Shown here in pieces: positions 1 through 10,341 of a DNA stretch of 64,000 nucleotides. The DNA is from Flectonema sp. DT1601. Its lineage: Eukaryota; Euglenozoa; Diplonemea; Diplonemida; Diplonemidae. Position 1 is the stretch's first letter. Every line of letters begins with the position of its first letter. The stretch covers positions 992,001 to 1,056,000 of the forward strand of contig OZ025798.1 of assembly GCA_964019425.1 (NCBI GenBank), in the 5' to 3' direction. Both the position numbers and the translations under genes were made by a program. The notes beneath the pieces were generated by a model that saw nothing but the letters and a program-made list of their open reading frames with translations, made no database searches and was not told where the DNA came from.

Positions 1-2229
1 GGTCTTCGTGGGTTGAATTGGGTGCTGAACAAATTGAAATTACAGCAATCTGTAGTGATGTCATTAGAAGAACGTATGGAAGAACAAAATCAATTACCTG
101 ATGAGAAGGAGGTTTCGATAATAAAAGAGATTATGACGACTGATAAATCTACAGAAACAGAACCGGAATTACCTCCATCTCCATCTCCACCTCCATCTCC
201 ACCTCCACCAGAGCAATTGGAGCCATCACCACCAGATATTAATACTGTATGTGTTGGTGTTCAGACGTCTCCTCTTAGTAGACATTCGTCAACAAAAAAA
301 ATCACCGTTTTGGGTGACATCATCAACAGCTGCACAAGTGCAAATGTTCCTCCTCCTCAGTATTCACCCCCGGAGGGGAAGCCAGTTTTTTACGTAGAGC
401 CCACCGCTGAGTTTACGTTCAACACCCCACCCACGACTGATTTAGAAATAAATAACACCGATGTTGCTGAAATCACAGCAAAACATAACTCTGAAATGGA
501 ACATGCGCGTAAAAAGATTAATGATGTGGAATGGAAACTCTCAAAGTTAGCAACGTTCTGCATCGTTCAGATGTGTGAAGAAGAAATCCAACAAAGAGAA
601 ACTGTTGTGGGACTCTACGAAGAAATCATTTCGAACTTGTATCTTCTTCATATCCAAACAAAATCAAGTATTACGACAACTATGTCAGCGACTGAAGCAG
701 AGCGAAGTATCAACAGAAAATTAAAAAACCAAATTGCAGAAGATCAGCAAACAAAAGAATCTCTAACAAGGCAAATAGCGCTACTAAAAGAGACGAATTC
801 AACGACAGTCGAGGAAGAACAGCTAGTTCCGCTTGAGGAGACTGTTTGTTCTAAACCTGTGGTCTGCTCAACCAGTTCAGGATCGACACCCCCAAGGACA
901 ACACTTGTTCAGGCTGCTTCTCTTTTGTCGGCATCGAAGCAAATGCCGCTGCTGAGTGTCGGCGTCGATGACGGTTCTGTAAAGAAAATCGCAAAACCGA
1001 TGGACTTAAAAAATATTATTAAAAAGGCAGTCGATTCTAAAACTATGCAACCCGTCTTTCGTGAACACGACGGCTCACAACAAATGGCTGGAATTCTATC
1101 CAAACATTTATTGAACAAGACGAGGAAAAAAGCTCCTCCTGCAACTAAAAAAGATGACAACTCAACAACCAAGGGAGACAAATTACCTCCCATTGGTCCT
1201 GGTCCGCAGTTTAACCTTGGACTTATGCAGGAGGGTCTTGCGGCTAAAGTCACGACATCAGATCAGTCGACACTGCCGCCATTAAAAAGTCCGACTAAAA
1301 CAGCTCTTGCCAACACTGATCCTCTCTCAAATACTACCGAAGATGATAAGACTTTTGACAGTTTGGAGAAGACTTGCGAGGCTTACGAGTTTGTTGAAGT
1401 TTCTTCATTACCGTTCTTAGATATTCCCAAAGAAGAACTTCTTGAGAAAGTTAACTCAGCTGGGAAACACTTACAAAGTATTCTGGTGAACGAGCGAAGC
1501 AATCAAGAGAAGCGAAAGCAACGACTCGTAGCCGAACTTCGACTTAAAAAAGCATCCGAAAGATCAAAGCGAATTATGGATGATGAACCTTATGATGTTC
1601 AGTACCAACTTACTACAGTTCTGAATACTTTACAAAAGGAAATCGAGTGCTGGGCTAAGAAAGAGGTTAGTCAAAAACCATCTGCGAATGTTATGTTTGG
1701 ACAATTCGGATCTCCTGCAGGTGGGTTGCAGTCTCCAAAATCGGAAAGTACGAACGCCATAGACATTACACTTCCACCTCAAGTACCAGCAATACGCACA
1801 AAAGGAAAAGAACTATCAGCGACTAAAGGAAACCGTCGTGATCACTTCACACTTGAGGATGCTATTAAGAATCGTGTGAGGTCCTCATCTCCAAAATCTG
1901 CGGCAGTTTCTCTTTCAGCTGCTGCCTCACCACTGGAAACGTCTCTCGGGAAAGTGGATTTCGAAAGTGCTGAAAAACTTCAGCCGCCTCCGGATGCCGT
2001 TCCACTCACAAACCTCATTGCTTCCCCTGAAGATCGGGTGATACAAAAGATGAAGAAAGAGGTAACTGTTTCCAGTGAAAAACCGAAACCCCTCGCGAAA
2101 CAAAAGCTGGGACCCAATCCCAACTTGAGCACCTCTCTCGCAAAACAACTGTGTGCAGCACAAGTTGGGGCGAAAAGCAAATTCGTTGTTAAATCGAAAG
2201 CTGTTATTTTTGGAGTTGGAAAAGGCTAG
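1..2229 (+). CDS. Proline-rich coiled-coil protein, 5' end outside window
   Basis: The frame is open from base 1 to the TAG at 2227-2229 (742 visible residues). The first possible initiator in view is a TTG, so the true start is probably upstream. I recognise no family. Visible features are a proline-rich stretch (runs of PPSP and PPPP, nt 170-230), a predicted coiled coil at nt 480-820 and a second charged helical region at nt 1420-1660 (EKRKQRLVAELRLKKASERS). The C-terminal third is basic, Ser/Pro/Lys-rich and probably disordered. A VGVQTSP segment near nt 252-272 resembles a dynein light chain LC8-binding motif. The composition suggests a cytoskeletal or scaffold protein, but that is inference only. 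Confidence 0.75.
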   Translation, partial: GLRGLNWVLNKLKLQQSVVMSLEERMEEQNQLPDEKEVSIIKEIMTTDKSTETEPELPPSPSPPPSPPPPEQLEPSPPDINTVCVGVQTSPLSRHSSTKKITVLGDIINSCTSANVPPPQYSPPEGKPVFYVEPTAEFTFNTPPTTDLEINNTDVAEITAKHNSEMEHARKKINDVEWKLSKLATFCIVQMCEEEIQQRETVVGLYEEIISNLYLLHIQTKSSITTTMSATEAERSINRKLKNQIAEDQQTKESLTRQIALLKETNSTTVEEEQLVPLEETVCSKPVVCSTSSGSTPPRTTLVQAASLLSASKQMPLLSVGVDDGSVKKIAKPMDLKNIIKKAVDSKTMQPVFREHDGSQQMAGILSKHLLNKTRKKAPPATKKDDNSTTKGDKLPPIGPGPQFNLGLMQEGLAAKVTTSDQSTLPPLKSPTKTALANTDPLSNTTEDDKTFDSLEKTCEAYEFVEVSSLPFLDIPKEELLEKVNSAGKHLQSILVNERSNQEKRKQRLVAELRLKKASERSKRIMDDEPYDVQYQLTTVLNTLQKEIECWAKKEVSQKPSANVMFGQFGSPAGGLQSPKSESTNAIDITLPPQVPAIRTKGKELSATKGNRRDHFTLEDAIKNRVRSSSPKSAAVSLSAAASPLETSLGKVDFESAEKLQPPPDAVPLTNLIASPEDRVIQKMKKEVTVSSEKPKPLAKQKLGPNPNLSTSLAKQLCAAQVGAKSKFVVKSKAVIFGVGKG

Positions 2230-2574
2230 CAGCCGTACCTCAACATATCTGTAATTTTGTTCCGTTCCGCTGATTATTTTTTGTTCCATTTATTCTTTGC
2301 GTTTACACGTTGCCAACCTCTGTTTTTATATTTTATTGATATTGAATACGATATCAATCGCCATTTACCCCCTGAAAGACTTATTCGTTTACACGAACTT
2401 TCTGTCCCAGCTGCGGGCCATCGTTAGCGCTATTGACTCTTTGCAGGCACGTTTTTCGTTTTATTTATTTATTTATATCAACATGACGGAATACTGTTGC
2501 CTTAACAAGATTACTATAACAGTTACACAACCAGATCACAATAATTTATCATATTCTCTTTAATCAGATATCAC
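2230..2574. other. Intergenic region with 3' splice acceptor
   Basis: AT-rich spacer. An 88-codon open frame at 2297-2563 has no recognisable content. The notable element is the pyrimidine-rich acceptor CTCTTTAATCAG ending at 2567, seven bases before the ATG at 2575 of the esterase gene. Confidence 0.5.
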
Positions 2575-5034
2575 ATGTTGAAATTCACAGTAATCCTATT
2601 GCTCTGTGCAGTAGGCGTGTTTGGTGCACCTTTTTCTCTAAATGTGACCAAAGCAGCTGGATGTGGTAAACAATCTCCTTATAAAATAGGAGAGAAGGTA
2701 AAGAGTAAAATAAAAATCCACGATCCTGTTACCGGTGAAGACATGGACAGAGAGTACATGATCTACATCCCTACGGGATACGATGAAACTGCTGAGTTGC
2801 CAGTGATGTTGGTATGTAGAATTTACATAGTAACTAAATAATACAAATATTTGTAATATTCAAAACAAAAACAGGTTTATCATGGATGGGGTTCACATTG
2901 GACGACTTCTCGTCAGGGATATCATCCCGTTGGGGAACCAGGTATGGAATTTAAAAATTAAATCATCACATTCAATTCTTATTCACACTTCTCTTTGTTT
3001 TCTCCTTTCTTAAATTAAAAGTTGGTTTGACTTATCCTAACTTGCTCGACCAGATTGAAGAACTGATGTCAATTATTCGAATTAATCATCGATTATGTGG
3101 AAGAATCTCCGAATAACAAAGAGAGTTGTAAAACTAAGTCACCTTCACAAGAATGATGGCGAGGCATGCACACTACTAAAAGAACGATTGCCTGCAGCAT
3201 TCTGTACCCGCGGAAGACATCGAGAACAAGAACGGTTTCAAGAGGTTAGCAAACTACCACAAGAAATAGAGAAATTAGTGAACGAAGGCTACGAAGTTGG
3301 AGAAATGACGCTGAGCTGTGCCATAGCACAGTGCAAACGTTCTAAAGTGGGGCAAACTACTGGGTTGGAACAAGCTTTTAAAATATTAGATAAAGCATCG
3401 AGTCTAAAGATCCCCCACGACTCTGAAAGAATAAAGACTTCAATTATATCTGTGGCGTCATCAATTGGTAATTTAGAAACCTTTTACATCACCGTTAAGA
3501 AACTTGGTATTAATATGTCGAAACCATCAATTGTAGTAATAGGAGATCTGTTGAAAACTCTTTCTATTTGTAAAGCTCCATGGGAAGATATTCAGAATGT
3601 CTGGAAAGATATTGAAGAAGCGAAACTTCAACCAACAATGCAAATTTTCCACGCGATGATGAAATGCTCTCGTACGATATCTCAAATGACGTGGGTATTT
3701 AACACCCTGACTAAGTATGACTACGAACCTGACGTTAACATTATCGGAGCTGCTATTGCAACAGCTGGTGTTGCAAAACGTTTTGACGTCGCTGGAATGT
3801 TATACAACAAATGCTTGTCTGATAATCATCTTCAACCCAACATGTACGTTCGAACATCACTGCTATACGCTTCAATAAGTTGTAAGGGTGAGAGTGGTAT
3901 TGACTTCGCTATTGAACAGATTGAAAAGAACTTCGAAATTACACCATCGACACTACAGCTTATTATCTCTTCTCACCCATCATTAAAATCTGCATCATCT
4001 TTGCTAAAAAAATATAATAGTATCGCTGATGACAAGGTGCGAAGAACACTTGAATGTCGCAAATCAAAAGATAAACATATTAAAGCTAACCGAAGAGTTA
4101 CTTTACAACAATTGCGTTCTAAAAGTAGTTTAAGAAAAAGCATCTCAACTAATGAAAGCAAATCTAAAAAGAAAACCTCCTCCTCGATGACTCTACTCTT
4201 CAACATGACAGCTCCAGATTAAATTAGGGAAGGCGGAAAAAGCAGCGATCACAACAACTGAAAACAAGAAAAAGAATAAAATAAAAAATAAAAAAAATAA
4301 AAAGAAGACAGAGCTAACAATACAAAACATAAACAGATAAATACATGACCATCTACGTCAAGGGTATGGATGATATGTCTGGATTCGGTTCAAAGGTTTC
4401 TTGGAACTGTGGTAATGCAGGAGACTTAGTTTCGTGCACATCAGAAGCAAATGGAGATTGCTACGACAGTTGTAACAAGATTGGTAAATGTAGTCGATGC
4501 AACAGTTACACTTGTGTTGACGATGTTCACTTTACAAAACTACTACTGGAAAGGATCCTTAGTGAACTTTGCATTGATACCAAGCGTTTGTACGCAACTG
4601 GATACTCAAATGGAGGTCAATTCATGTATGACCTCGCTTGGGGTCTTCCAGTTTTCGCAGCGATTGCACCACTTTGTGGAACTCCTTTTGCAGGTAATGT
4701 CAGAGTACCAAATCAAATTGAAGAGACGGCATTAGTTCACCTTCACACTACTGGTGATAAAACTATTCCGTACAACGGAGGTGTTTCATACGAACACTGG
4801 ACATACACCGCTGTTAAAGATATTACAAGAATGTGGGCTGATGTCCATTCCTGTTCCGATAAAGAAAAACCACTTCAAACACCTTGGGATGGTAAGGATG
4901 AACTCTCATGTCACGCCTACATGTGTCCAAGAGACAGTGTTGTTCATTGCAGTATGTCAGGAGGACACACTCACTTCCCTTCTTGGGGATATGCGTTTAA
5001 CTGGTGGGCTCTCAGTAAGTACGTTAGAAAATAA
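2575..5034 (+). CDS. Secreted CE1-family esterase (feruloyl esterase/PHB depolymerase-like)
   Basis: Three exons: 2575-2811, 2875-2941 and 4337-5034, joining in frame to about 333 residues. Intron 1 (2812-2874) is GTATGT...AACAG. Intron 2 (2942-4336, 1395 nt) is GTATGG...AACAG and contains a whole second gene. Exon 1 encodes a signal peptide (MLKFTVILLLCAVGVFGAP). The nucleophile elbow GYSNGG (Ser about 192), the TTGDKTIPYNGG acid loop and the C-terminal GGHTHFP histidine motif are the alpha/beta-hydrolase triad typical of CE1 esterases that cleave ester-linked polysaccharide or polyester substrates. Exon 3 is cysteine-rich, as expected of an exported disulphide-bonded enzyme. Splicing restores the reading GEP-D-KYMTIY across intron 2. 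The exact substrate cannot be told. Confidence 0.85.
3095..4222 (+). CDS. PPR-like protein nested in an intron of the esterase gene
   Basis: Single uninterrupted frame of 375 residues lying wholly inside intron 2 of the CE1 esterase, on the same strand. Helix-turn-helix repeats of about 35 residues run through residues 85-290, for example PTMQIFHAMMKCSRT, YEPDVNIIGAAIATAGVAKR and LQPNMYVRTSLLYAS, in the style of pentatricopeptide repeats. PPR proteins bind organellar RNA. The N-terminus (MWKNLRITKRVVKLSHLHK) is basic and amphipathic, compatible with mitochondrial targeting. The C-terminus is Lys/Ser-rich. A branch-like TCCTAAC followed by CTTGCTCGACCAG ends at 3053, 41 bases before the ATG, so the gene seems to have its own acceptor. 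Family assignment rests on repeat spacing and residue pattern, so confidence is moderate. Confidence 0.7.
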   Translation: MWKNLRITKRVVKLSHLHKNDGEACTLLKERLPAAFCTRGRHREQERFQEVSKLPQEIEKLVNEGYEVGEMTLSCAIAQCKRSKVGQTTGLEQAFKILDKASSLKIPHDSERIKTSIISVASSIGNLETFYITVKKLGINMSKPSIVVIGDLLKTLSICKAPWEDIQNVWKDIEEAKLQPTMQIFHAMMKCSRTISQMTWVFNTLTKYDYEPDVNIIGAAIATAGVAKRFDVAGMLYNKCLSDNHLQPNMYVRTSLLYASISCKGESGIDFAIEQIEKNFEITPSTLQLIISSHPSLKSASSLLKKYNSIADDKVRRTLECRKSKDKHIKANRRVTLQQLRSKSSLRKSISTNESKSKKKTSSSMTLLFNMTAPD

Positions 5035-5568
5035 ATAATTCAAATTCTGATTTCTTTTTTTCAAATTGATATCCCATCGGCTTTTTTTAAAGTTGAAAAA
5101 AAATTTTCTTTCAAACAATAAATTGTAGTTTTTTCTCCTTTTATATGTTGTTTTTGAAAGTTTTCAAAAAAAAAAAAAAAAAATTAACCGATCTTTTGGG
5201 ATGACCAAAAAGCGTTAATATCTTCACGTGCTGACATACTAGTTATTTATACCTGGTCGTGTTTTGAATATTTTTGTCCTCTTCTTCGTATGGTGGCTTA
5301 TAATTACATCTGTCTTATGTACTTTTTGTTAATTTTATTTTATTTCGACCGAATTTTATCATTCGGGGAGGGTGACTAATATATCTCTGATTTGTGGTAT
5401 TGTAATCGTTTTATAGCTGACGCTTCGAAAAGACCGAAAAAAAAAAAAAAAAAAAAAACGGATGGGAAGAAGAAGAAGAAAAAACATAATCCCATCTGAT
5501 ATTACTATGCTTTAATGAATGGTAAAACTTTTTATTACATCGTCTTTTTCCTTAACAGAATATTTACC
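5035..5568. other. Intergenic region with homopolymer runs and splice acceptor
   Basis: 3'UTR and spacer sequence with A runs at about 5166-5184 and 5437-5458 and several T-rich patches. It ends in the acceptor CTTTTTCCTTAACAG (AG at 5558), ten bases before the HSL start codon. No gene seen. Confidence 0.5.
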
Positions 5569-7830
5569 ATGGCTCTCTTAACAGGAGAGTGGATTGATGA
5601 TGTGTATAGAAAGATTCATGCTACTCTCACTGGAGATAAAGGTGAGCCGGATGAAGATTTAAACGGCTCTCCTGATGAAGAAGAAAAAACAATAAAACCA
5701 TGTCCTAATTCAGTATGGTCTGAAACTGAGTACGAAGAGTTAGGATGCGCATTGTGGGAGATGAAAGACTTATTAGGAAATAATATCGCATACTTCTCTG
5801 GCATCGATGAGGTAGAAATGACAAGAGTTCTGGCTCTGATCGCAACTGAGTGGGCGTTGTTAGAGGAAGGGTGCTTATCAGTCGCACGCGCTGCATCCCG
5901 TCACGACGCCGACCCAACAATGCCTGGAAACGGATATCGCTCACTGTTATCAATAATGCTTGCAGCAGTGTATAAAACTATACCTCGATTAAAAGATTGC
6001 TGTCGACAGAGAGAGAGTCTTCTATTTAATAAAAATGTTCACATTACCGACCTAGACGACTACGGACAAATCCTATCCCTTCTTCGTAAGATGGTACAAT
6101 ACGCTGTAATGGCAGATAGTATTAGTTGCCGTAATCATTTGTTCTTACCAGAATCAGAAGCTGAGTTAGAGAAGCAATCGATTCAACAATTTGGTGAGTT
6201 CGACTGCAGCTGTTTTTACGGTCGAAGAGCTGCATTCTACTGCGATCCTAAAATAAGAGCTGCTCTGTCTGTAATTATAACAGCAATGGCAGGATACGAT
6301 GCCGGGTTTCACTCAAGTGCGAATACTGATCAACAACAGCAGCACCAACAAGAAGACGAAGTTATTGAAGAAGACGACGATGACGACACTGAATTGCCGG
6401 TTCAGCAACAGCCAACAGAAGTTGACATTCAAATAAAAACAACAAAAGACGGAGCGAAAGCAGTCATGAAGGGAGTCGGATATTGGATAAATCCAAAATC
6501 ACGAGCAGAAAGTTTAATAAAACGATTCCGATCATGTGACATACCATTTGCTAAAGGGTTTTGGGGACTAACAGAAAGTGCACCTTTAGCTCAACACACT
6601 GGTTCTCTTATCAGTCCATGGATGGCAGTAAACAGAGATATTAAGATTCCAATTACAGAAGAAGATATCTTAACATGTTTTGATGATGGTCCCTTTGGAC
6701 CATTACTCGCAGAGGCAGTCTCGTCGCCACTTGACCAACTCCCTTCAGTTGAAAGACGTGTCTCTGCTGCTATCGATAAAGATTTACTAAGTGAGATTGA
6801 GATAAAACAATTTAATCAAATTATTTCAAAAAGAAAAGGAATCTGTACGACCGTAACACCTCTAGACACTCCGCTACGTGAGTTTACTAAATTAGTACTG
6901 AAATCGGTTGGTGATCCGTTTCCGTTTGTTGATAGTGGACTCGGTTATGTACAGGCACAGTTACTGAATCATAATGGTGATACACAGACGACACCTAGAA
7001 CACCAGGTATTATTATTCATTTTCATGGAGGTGGATTCGTTGCTCAGTCTCCCAAAAGTCATGAGATATATCTCAGGCGATGGACTAAAGAACTTGGAGT
7101 TCCCATTATATCTGTTGACTATTCACTTGCTCCTGAAGCGTGGTTTCCAAGAGCTGTTCAAGAATGTTTTTTTGTATACAAGTGGGTCATTGCTAACAGA
7201 GCCGCCCTCGGTGCTGGTCCTAAGGGTAGAATCATTCTAACAGGAGACAGCGCTGGTGGTAATCTCGCTGTAGGCGTTGCTTTAAAATCTGTTATCAGCG
7301 GCATACGTAAACCAGATGAAGTTGTAGTGTCATATCCAGTATTAAATGTGAAATTAGCTGCTTCACCAAGCCGGCTTATGGCAATGTTAGACGCATTGTT
7401 ACCGATGGGATTACTTGAGTGTTGTTTAAAGGCTTATACAGGTAATCGACCTTCTTCTGAATATTCTCCTTTGATGTCACCGTTGATAGCATCGGATGAT
7501 CTTTTGAAGCAATTTCCTCCAATTAGAATTGTTGCTAGTGAGTTCGATCCGCTACTTGATGACTCAGTTGTCTTTATTCGAAAACTTCGTAGTATGGGAC
7601 TCGATGCTACCATTGATATCGCACCAAAAATGCCTCATGGGTTTCTAAATTTAGCATACCTGGGAGGAGGTACTGACAGCATATCTGCTGTTGGACTTGT
7701 GGTGAATCACTTAAGCAAAGCTCTTCAGGGCAACACTAGTAATGATGACGTCGATATAATTGATCCTCCATCAGTTCTTACGGCAGGGGGTTCAGTTGTG
7801 TCAACCAACAGCGGTTGGTTCGCACCGTGA
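5569..7830 (+). CDS. Hormone-sensitive lipase homologue
   Basis: 753 residues from the ATG at 5569. I prefer this start to the in-frame ATG at 5515 because the acceptor TTTTTCCTTAACAG lies between them. The N-terminal half (residues about 30-330) resembles the regulatory HSL_N domain and carries an acidic, Gln-rich insert around residues 265-290. The C-terminal catalytic alpha/beta-hydrolase domain has the oxyanion motif HFHGGGF (486-489), the nucleophile elbow GDSAGG (Ser561), the acid in EFDPLLDD (Asp660) and the base in MPHGF (His690). This is the complete HSL/plant carboxylesterase set, and the total length matches animal HSL. The family hydrolyses diacylglycerol and sterol esters at lipid droplets. 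No introns. Confidence 0.92.
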   Translation: MALLTGEWIDDVYRKIHATLTGDKGEPDEDLNGSPDEEEKTIKPCPNSVWSETEYEELGCALWEMKDLLGNNIAYFSGIDEVEMTRVLALIATEWALLEEGCLSVARAASRHDADPTMPGNGYRSLLSIMLAAVYKTIPRLKDCCRQRESLLFNKNVHITDLDDYGQILSLLRKMVQYAVMADSISCRNHLFLPESEAELEKQSIQQFGEFDCSCFYGRRAAFYCDPKIRAALSVIITAMAGYDAGFHSSANTDQQQQHQQEDEVIEEDDDDDTELPVQQQPTEVDIQIKTTKDGAKAVMKGVGYWINPKSRAESLIKRFRSCDIPFAKGFWGLTESAPLAQHTGSLISPWMAVNRDIKIPITEEDILTCFDDGPFGPLLAEAVSSPLDQLPSVERRVSAAIDKDLLSEIEIKQFNQIISKRKGICTTVTPLDTPLREFTKLVLKSVGDPFPFVDSGLGYVQAQLLNHNGDTQTTPRTPGIIIHFHGGGFVAQSPKSHEIYLRRWTKELGVPIISVDYSLAPEAWFPRAVQECFFVYKWVIANRAALGAGPKGRIILTGDSAGGNLAVGVALKSVISGIRKPDEVVVSYPVLNVKLAASPSRLMAMLDALLPMGLLECCLKAYTGNRPSSEYSPLMSPLIASDDLLKQFPPIRIVASEFDPLLDDSVVFIRKLRSMGLDATIDIAPKMPHGFLNLAYLGGGTDSISAVGLVVNHLSKALQGNTSNDDVDIIDPPSVLTAGGSVVSTNSGWFAP

Positions 7831-8204
7831 TATACATTCCCGTCTGGGAGAGGACGATTTAAATATGTTTTTATTTTCCCCCCAAAAGCTGACGGAAAGG
7901 CACATTCATAAGTAAATTCCGATTTTTTTTTTTTTTTTTTTTAAAATTTGTTCTAAAAACCTGAACTGAAAAAAAAAAAAAAAAGAAAAAAAATAATAAT
8001 AATGTGTTCAGCTTGTGTTTCGCTCATGGTTAATGTACGACGTTAACGATTTTGCAATTTCATTTTTTTATTAAATTTATCCCTACAACACAGATTGTGT
8101 GTACTAGCTTCAGCACTGTTGACATTCAGTCATAATTGATTTCATCAAGTGAACTGATGTGTGTTAGTTTATTTATCAATCAGGAGAAGGGGAAAAAAAA
8201 AAAA
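7831..8204. other. Intergenic region with homopolymer runs
   Basis: Contains a T run (about 7923-7942) and an A run (about 7969-7984), followed by the acceptor ATTTATCAATCAG (AG at 8183) and a purine-rich 21-nt leader ending in poly-A directly before the ATG at 8205. No gene seen. Confidence 0.5.
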
Positions 8205-9905
8205 ATGAAATCGTTTCACCATCTAACAGAGGGACAACTAGACATTCTTCCTTATACCGAAGGCAGGCTGTGTCCCTTGTATTGTGGTAGTGATGAAGAA
8301 AAAAGTGAATCTTATGAACTATTTTGCTCGTTTTTAAAGAAGGAAAAGGCGAGGTCAGTTACTATAGGAAGTTGGCATCCGAACCCTACTGAGCATAGAT
8401 CTAACTTAGGTAAGGAAGATTTTATATATTTAACAACAGACGGACAATTGAGAGAACTTCCAGAAGCAATCGTTAGAGAGATAGTAACTGACAAGATTAA
8501 TAACCACCTAACAGTTTCTATTTATCAACTGTCCTATCCAGATGTTTTAAAGAGCGAGAGTGAATGGATTTCTGAAGTTGTATCATCGTCACTTCCTGGA
8601 AGGAGATACAGTATTTGTCACTTAATGATGAAAACTGATGCGACAGATCCACTGTGTTGTGATCCATTGTACAGTAGAGTCTCAACACCTCCTTTAGAAC
8701 CGATTACTGACAAGATACCTGTCCCAACTCCCATGAGTAGAAAATTATCAAGTGAATTTAGTGATGTGACGAGTGTGCCGACATTACCAACACCGTCATT
8801 GCAGGAACTAAAACTAAATAAACAGGATGATGTAGCGGAAGTATCTCAACCTGTCTCAGTTGTAACTTGTAATCACGAATCTGAAATAACTTCTCTTAAA
8901 AACATAATCGAGACATTTCAAGAAGAAAAAGACAAGCTCACCAAAGACATTGAGGAACTTCTTATAAATCTCCAATCACGTCCAAATGTAACATCAGCTG
9001 AGTACACAGCTCTTCAAGAAAACTTTGGTAGCATGGCCAACAAGCTATCCGAAACTGAGGGAAGTCTTGAGATTGCAAACAAAGACAACGAACGCCTTCA
9101 AATTGAAATCGCCAAGTTGAAAACTGAGTTAAGTGAGTCTAAAAGATCTGAGGAAGCGAACCTCGAAAAGATAAATCTGATGGTACAAGAACATACAGAA
9201 GAAAAGGATGAAATGGCTGGAAAGCAAAATGAGGATTTAGAAAAAGCGAAAGCGGAGATAAGTTCAATTAAAAAAGTTTTAAACGCCAGGAATGTTGCGA
9301 GATCTCGAGCGGCTAGCACGAAGCGTTCGAAATCAAGAAAGCAATTCTCAGTAACTCCTTCGATATCAGCCACTTCAATTACTGCTACTCACCAAGAACA
9401 ACAGAATCCAACATCTTCCTTATCAACTCCAATATGTCCAGTTTGTGGTGATGAGGATAGGATTACTAATGAAACAGCTTTTCATGTTCAGCGATTCGAA
9501 GGCAAGTCAGCTGTCCTTCAGAAATGCCTCCACATGTTGTACGGTACGGAAGATCAATATCGACGCGAATTGGCAGCGGAAGAAAAGATTTCAAATGACT
9601 ACGAAAACGAAATACGAACTCTCCAGGATTCGGGACAACAGCTTTTTGCGAAACTCAGAGAAGCTGAAAACTTTGAGAAAGTTCAGGATGAGGAAATTGC
9701 TCAGCTTAGAAGTGATTTAGTCGCCACCAGAGCTGATGCTTCCCTCGTAAGTACTGAACTGTCGACACTGAAGTCTATGATGTCACCGTCGGTATCTCAC
9801 TTTGTCACCCATCCAATTTCGACACCATTTGTACCAGCTACACCTTTGCCAGTAAACCCTCGTGTTAAATTTGGAGCAGGGATGTTTTCACCTCCTCCAC
9901 TCTGA
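8205..9905 (+). CDS. Coiled-coil protein of unknown function
   Basis: 566 residues. The ATG at 8205 is chosen over an upstream in-frame ATG (8136) because a splice acceptor (AG at 8183) separates them, and because the 8205 protein begins with an ordered-looking segment (MKSFHHLTEGQLDILPYTEG). Residues 1-150 look globular. A Thr/Pro-rich linker follows. A long coiled coil spans about residues 225-370, then a basic Arg/Ser segment, then a CPVCG element, a second coiled coil (about 435-530) and a Pro-rich tail. Only one CxxC pair is visible, so a zinc finger is not supported. The architecture suggests a cytoskeletal or centrosomal scaffold, but I recognise no family. Confidence 0.75.
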   Translation: MKSFHHLTEGQLDILPYTEGRLCPLYCGSDEEKSESYELFCSFLKKEKARSVTIGSWHPNPTEHRSNLGKEDFIYLTTDGQLRELPEAIVREIVTDKINNHLTVSIYQLSYPDVLKSESEWISEVVSSSLPGRRYSICHLMMKTDATDPLCCDPLYSRVSTPPLEPITDKIPVPTPMSRKLSSEFSDVTSVPTLPTPSLQELKLNKQDDVAEVSQPVSVVTCNHESEITSLKNIIETFQEEKDKLTKDIEELLINLQSRPNVTSAEYTALQENFGSMANKLSETEGSLEIANKDNERLQIEIAKLKTELSESKRSEEANLEKINLMVQEHTEEKDEMAGKQNEDLEKAKAEISSIKKVLNARNVARSRAASTKRSKSRKQFSVTPSISATSITATHQEQQNPTSSLSTPICPVCGDEDRITNETAFHVQRFEGKSAVLQKCLHMLYGTEDQYRRELAAEEKISNDYENEIRTLQDSGQQLFAKLREAENFEKVQDEEIAQLRSDLVATRADASLVSTELSTLKSMMSPSVSHFVTHPISTPFVPATPLPVNPRVKFGAGMFSPPPL

Positions 9906-10341
9906 CAATCTGTAAAAGCGAGTTAAACCATAAAAGTATACATAGAGAACTGACTAAAGAAAATATAAAGACTTCCACAACCTACTCTACTGTTATATTA
10001 TAACACTTTTTTTAGGGATGTTGGAAGTCAATTAATTTATGTGTCGTTCTCAATTCGGTAGCTTTCCCTCATTGTTTTTGATTAGTTTTGTACCCCAAAA
10101 CCTCAGTTCGAGAGACGTATCTGTTTCTGCTACTGTTTTACTGTATTTATTTTTAATTTTCTTTTTTTTTTTTTGTTGTTGTTTTTTTTTATTATTTTAT
10201 TCATTTGCCTGTTTTAGGCAATGTCATATCTCCCTATTTAGAAACGTGTTCGTGCAGCTAATAATTGTTGTTGTTCTGATTGGTTTATGTGTACTTTTTT
10301 TTTTCAACAGAGATATTTACAAAAGAGTAAATAAAAAAAAA
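9906..10341. other. Intergenic region and cyclin 5' leader
   Basis: T-rich spacer with tracts near 10161-10200 and 10286-10304. The tract GTACTTTTTTTTTTCAACAG ends at 10310, and a 31-nt A-rich leader then precedes the ATG at 10342. An open frame beginning at 10039 is fused upstream of the cyclin only because these T-rich codons lack stops. Confidence 0.5.

Noticed and set aside
4451-5038. Two alternative-frame ORFs within the third esterase exon
   Set aside because: The esterase frame has the catalytic triad and intron junctions in phase; the overlapping frames have no features.
10039-10341. 101-residue N-terminal extension of the cyclin
   Set aside because: It consists largely of Phe/Leu codons from T runs and crosses the acceptor ending at 10310. 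The cyclin starts naturally at 10342.
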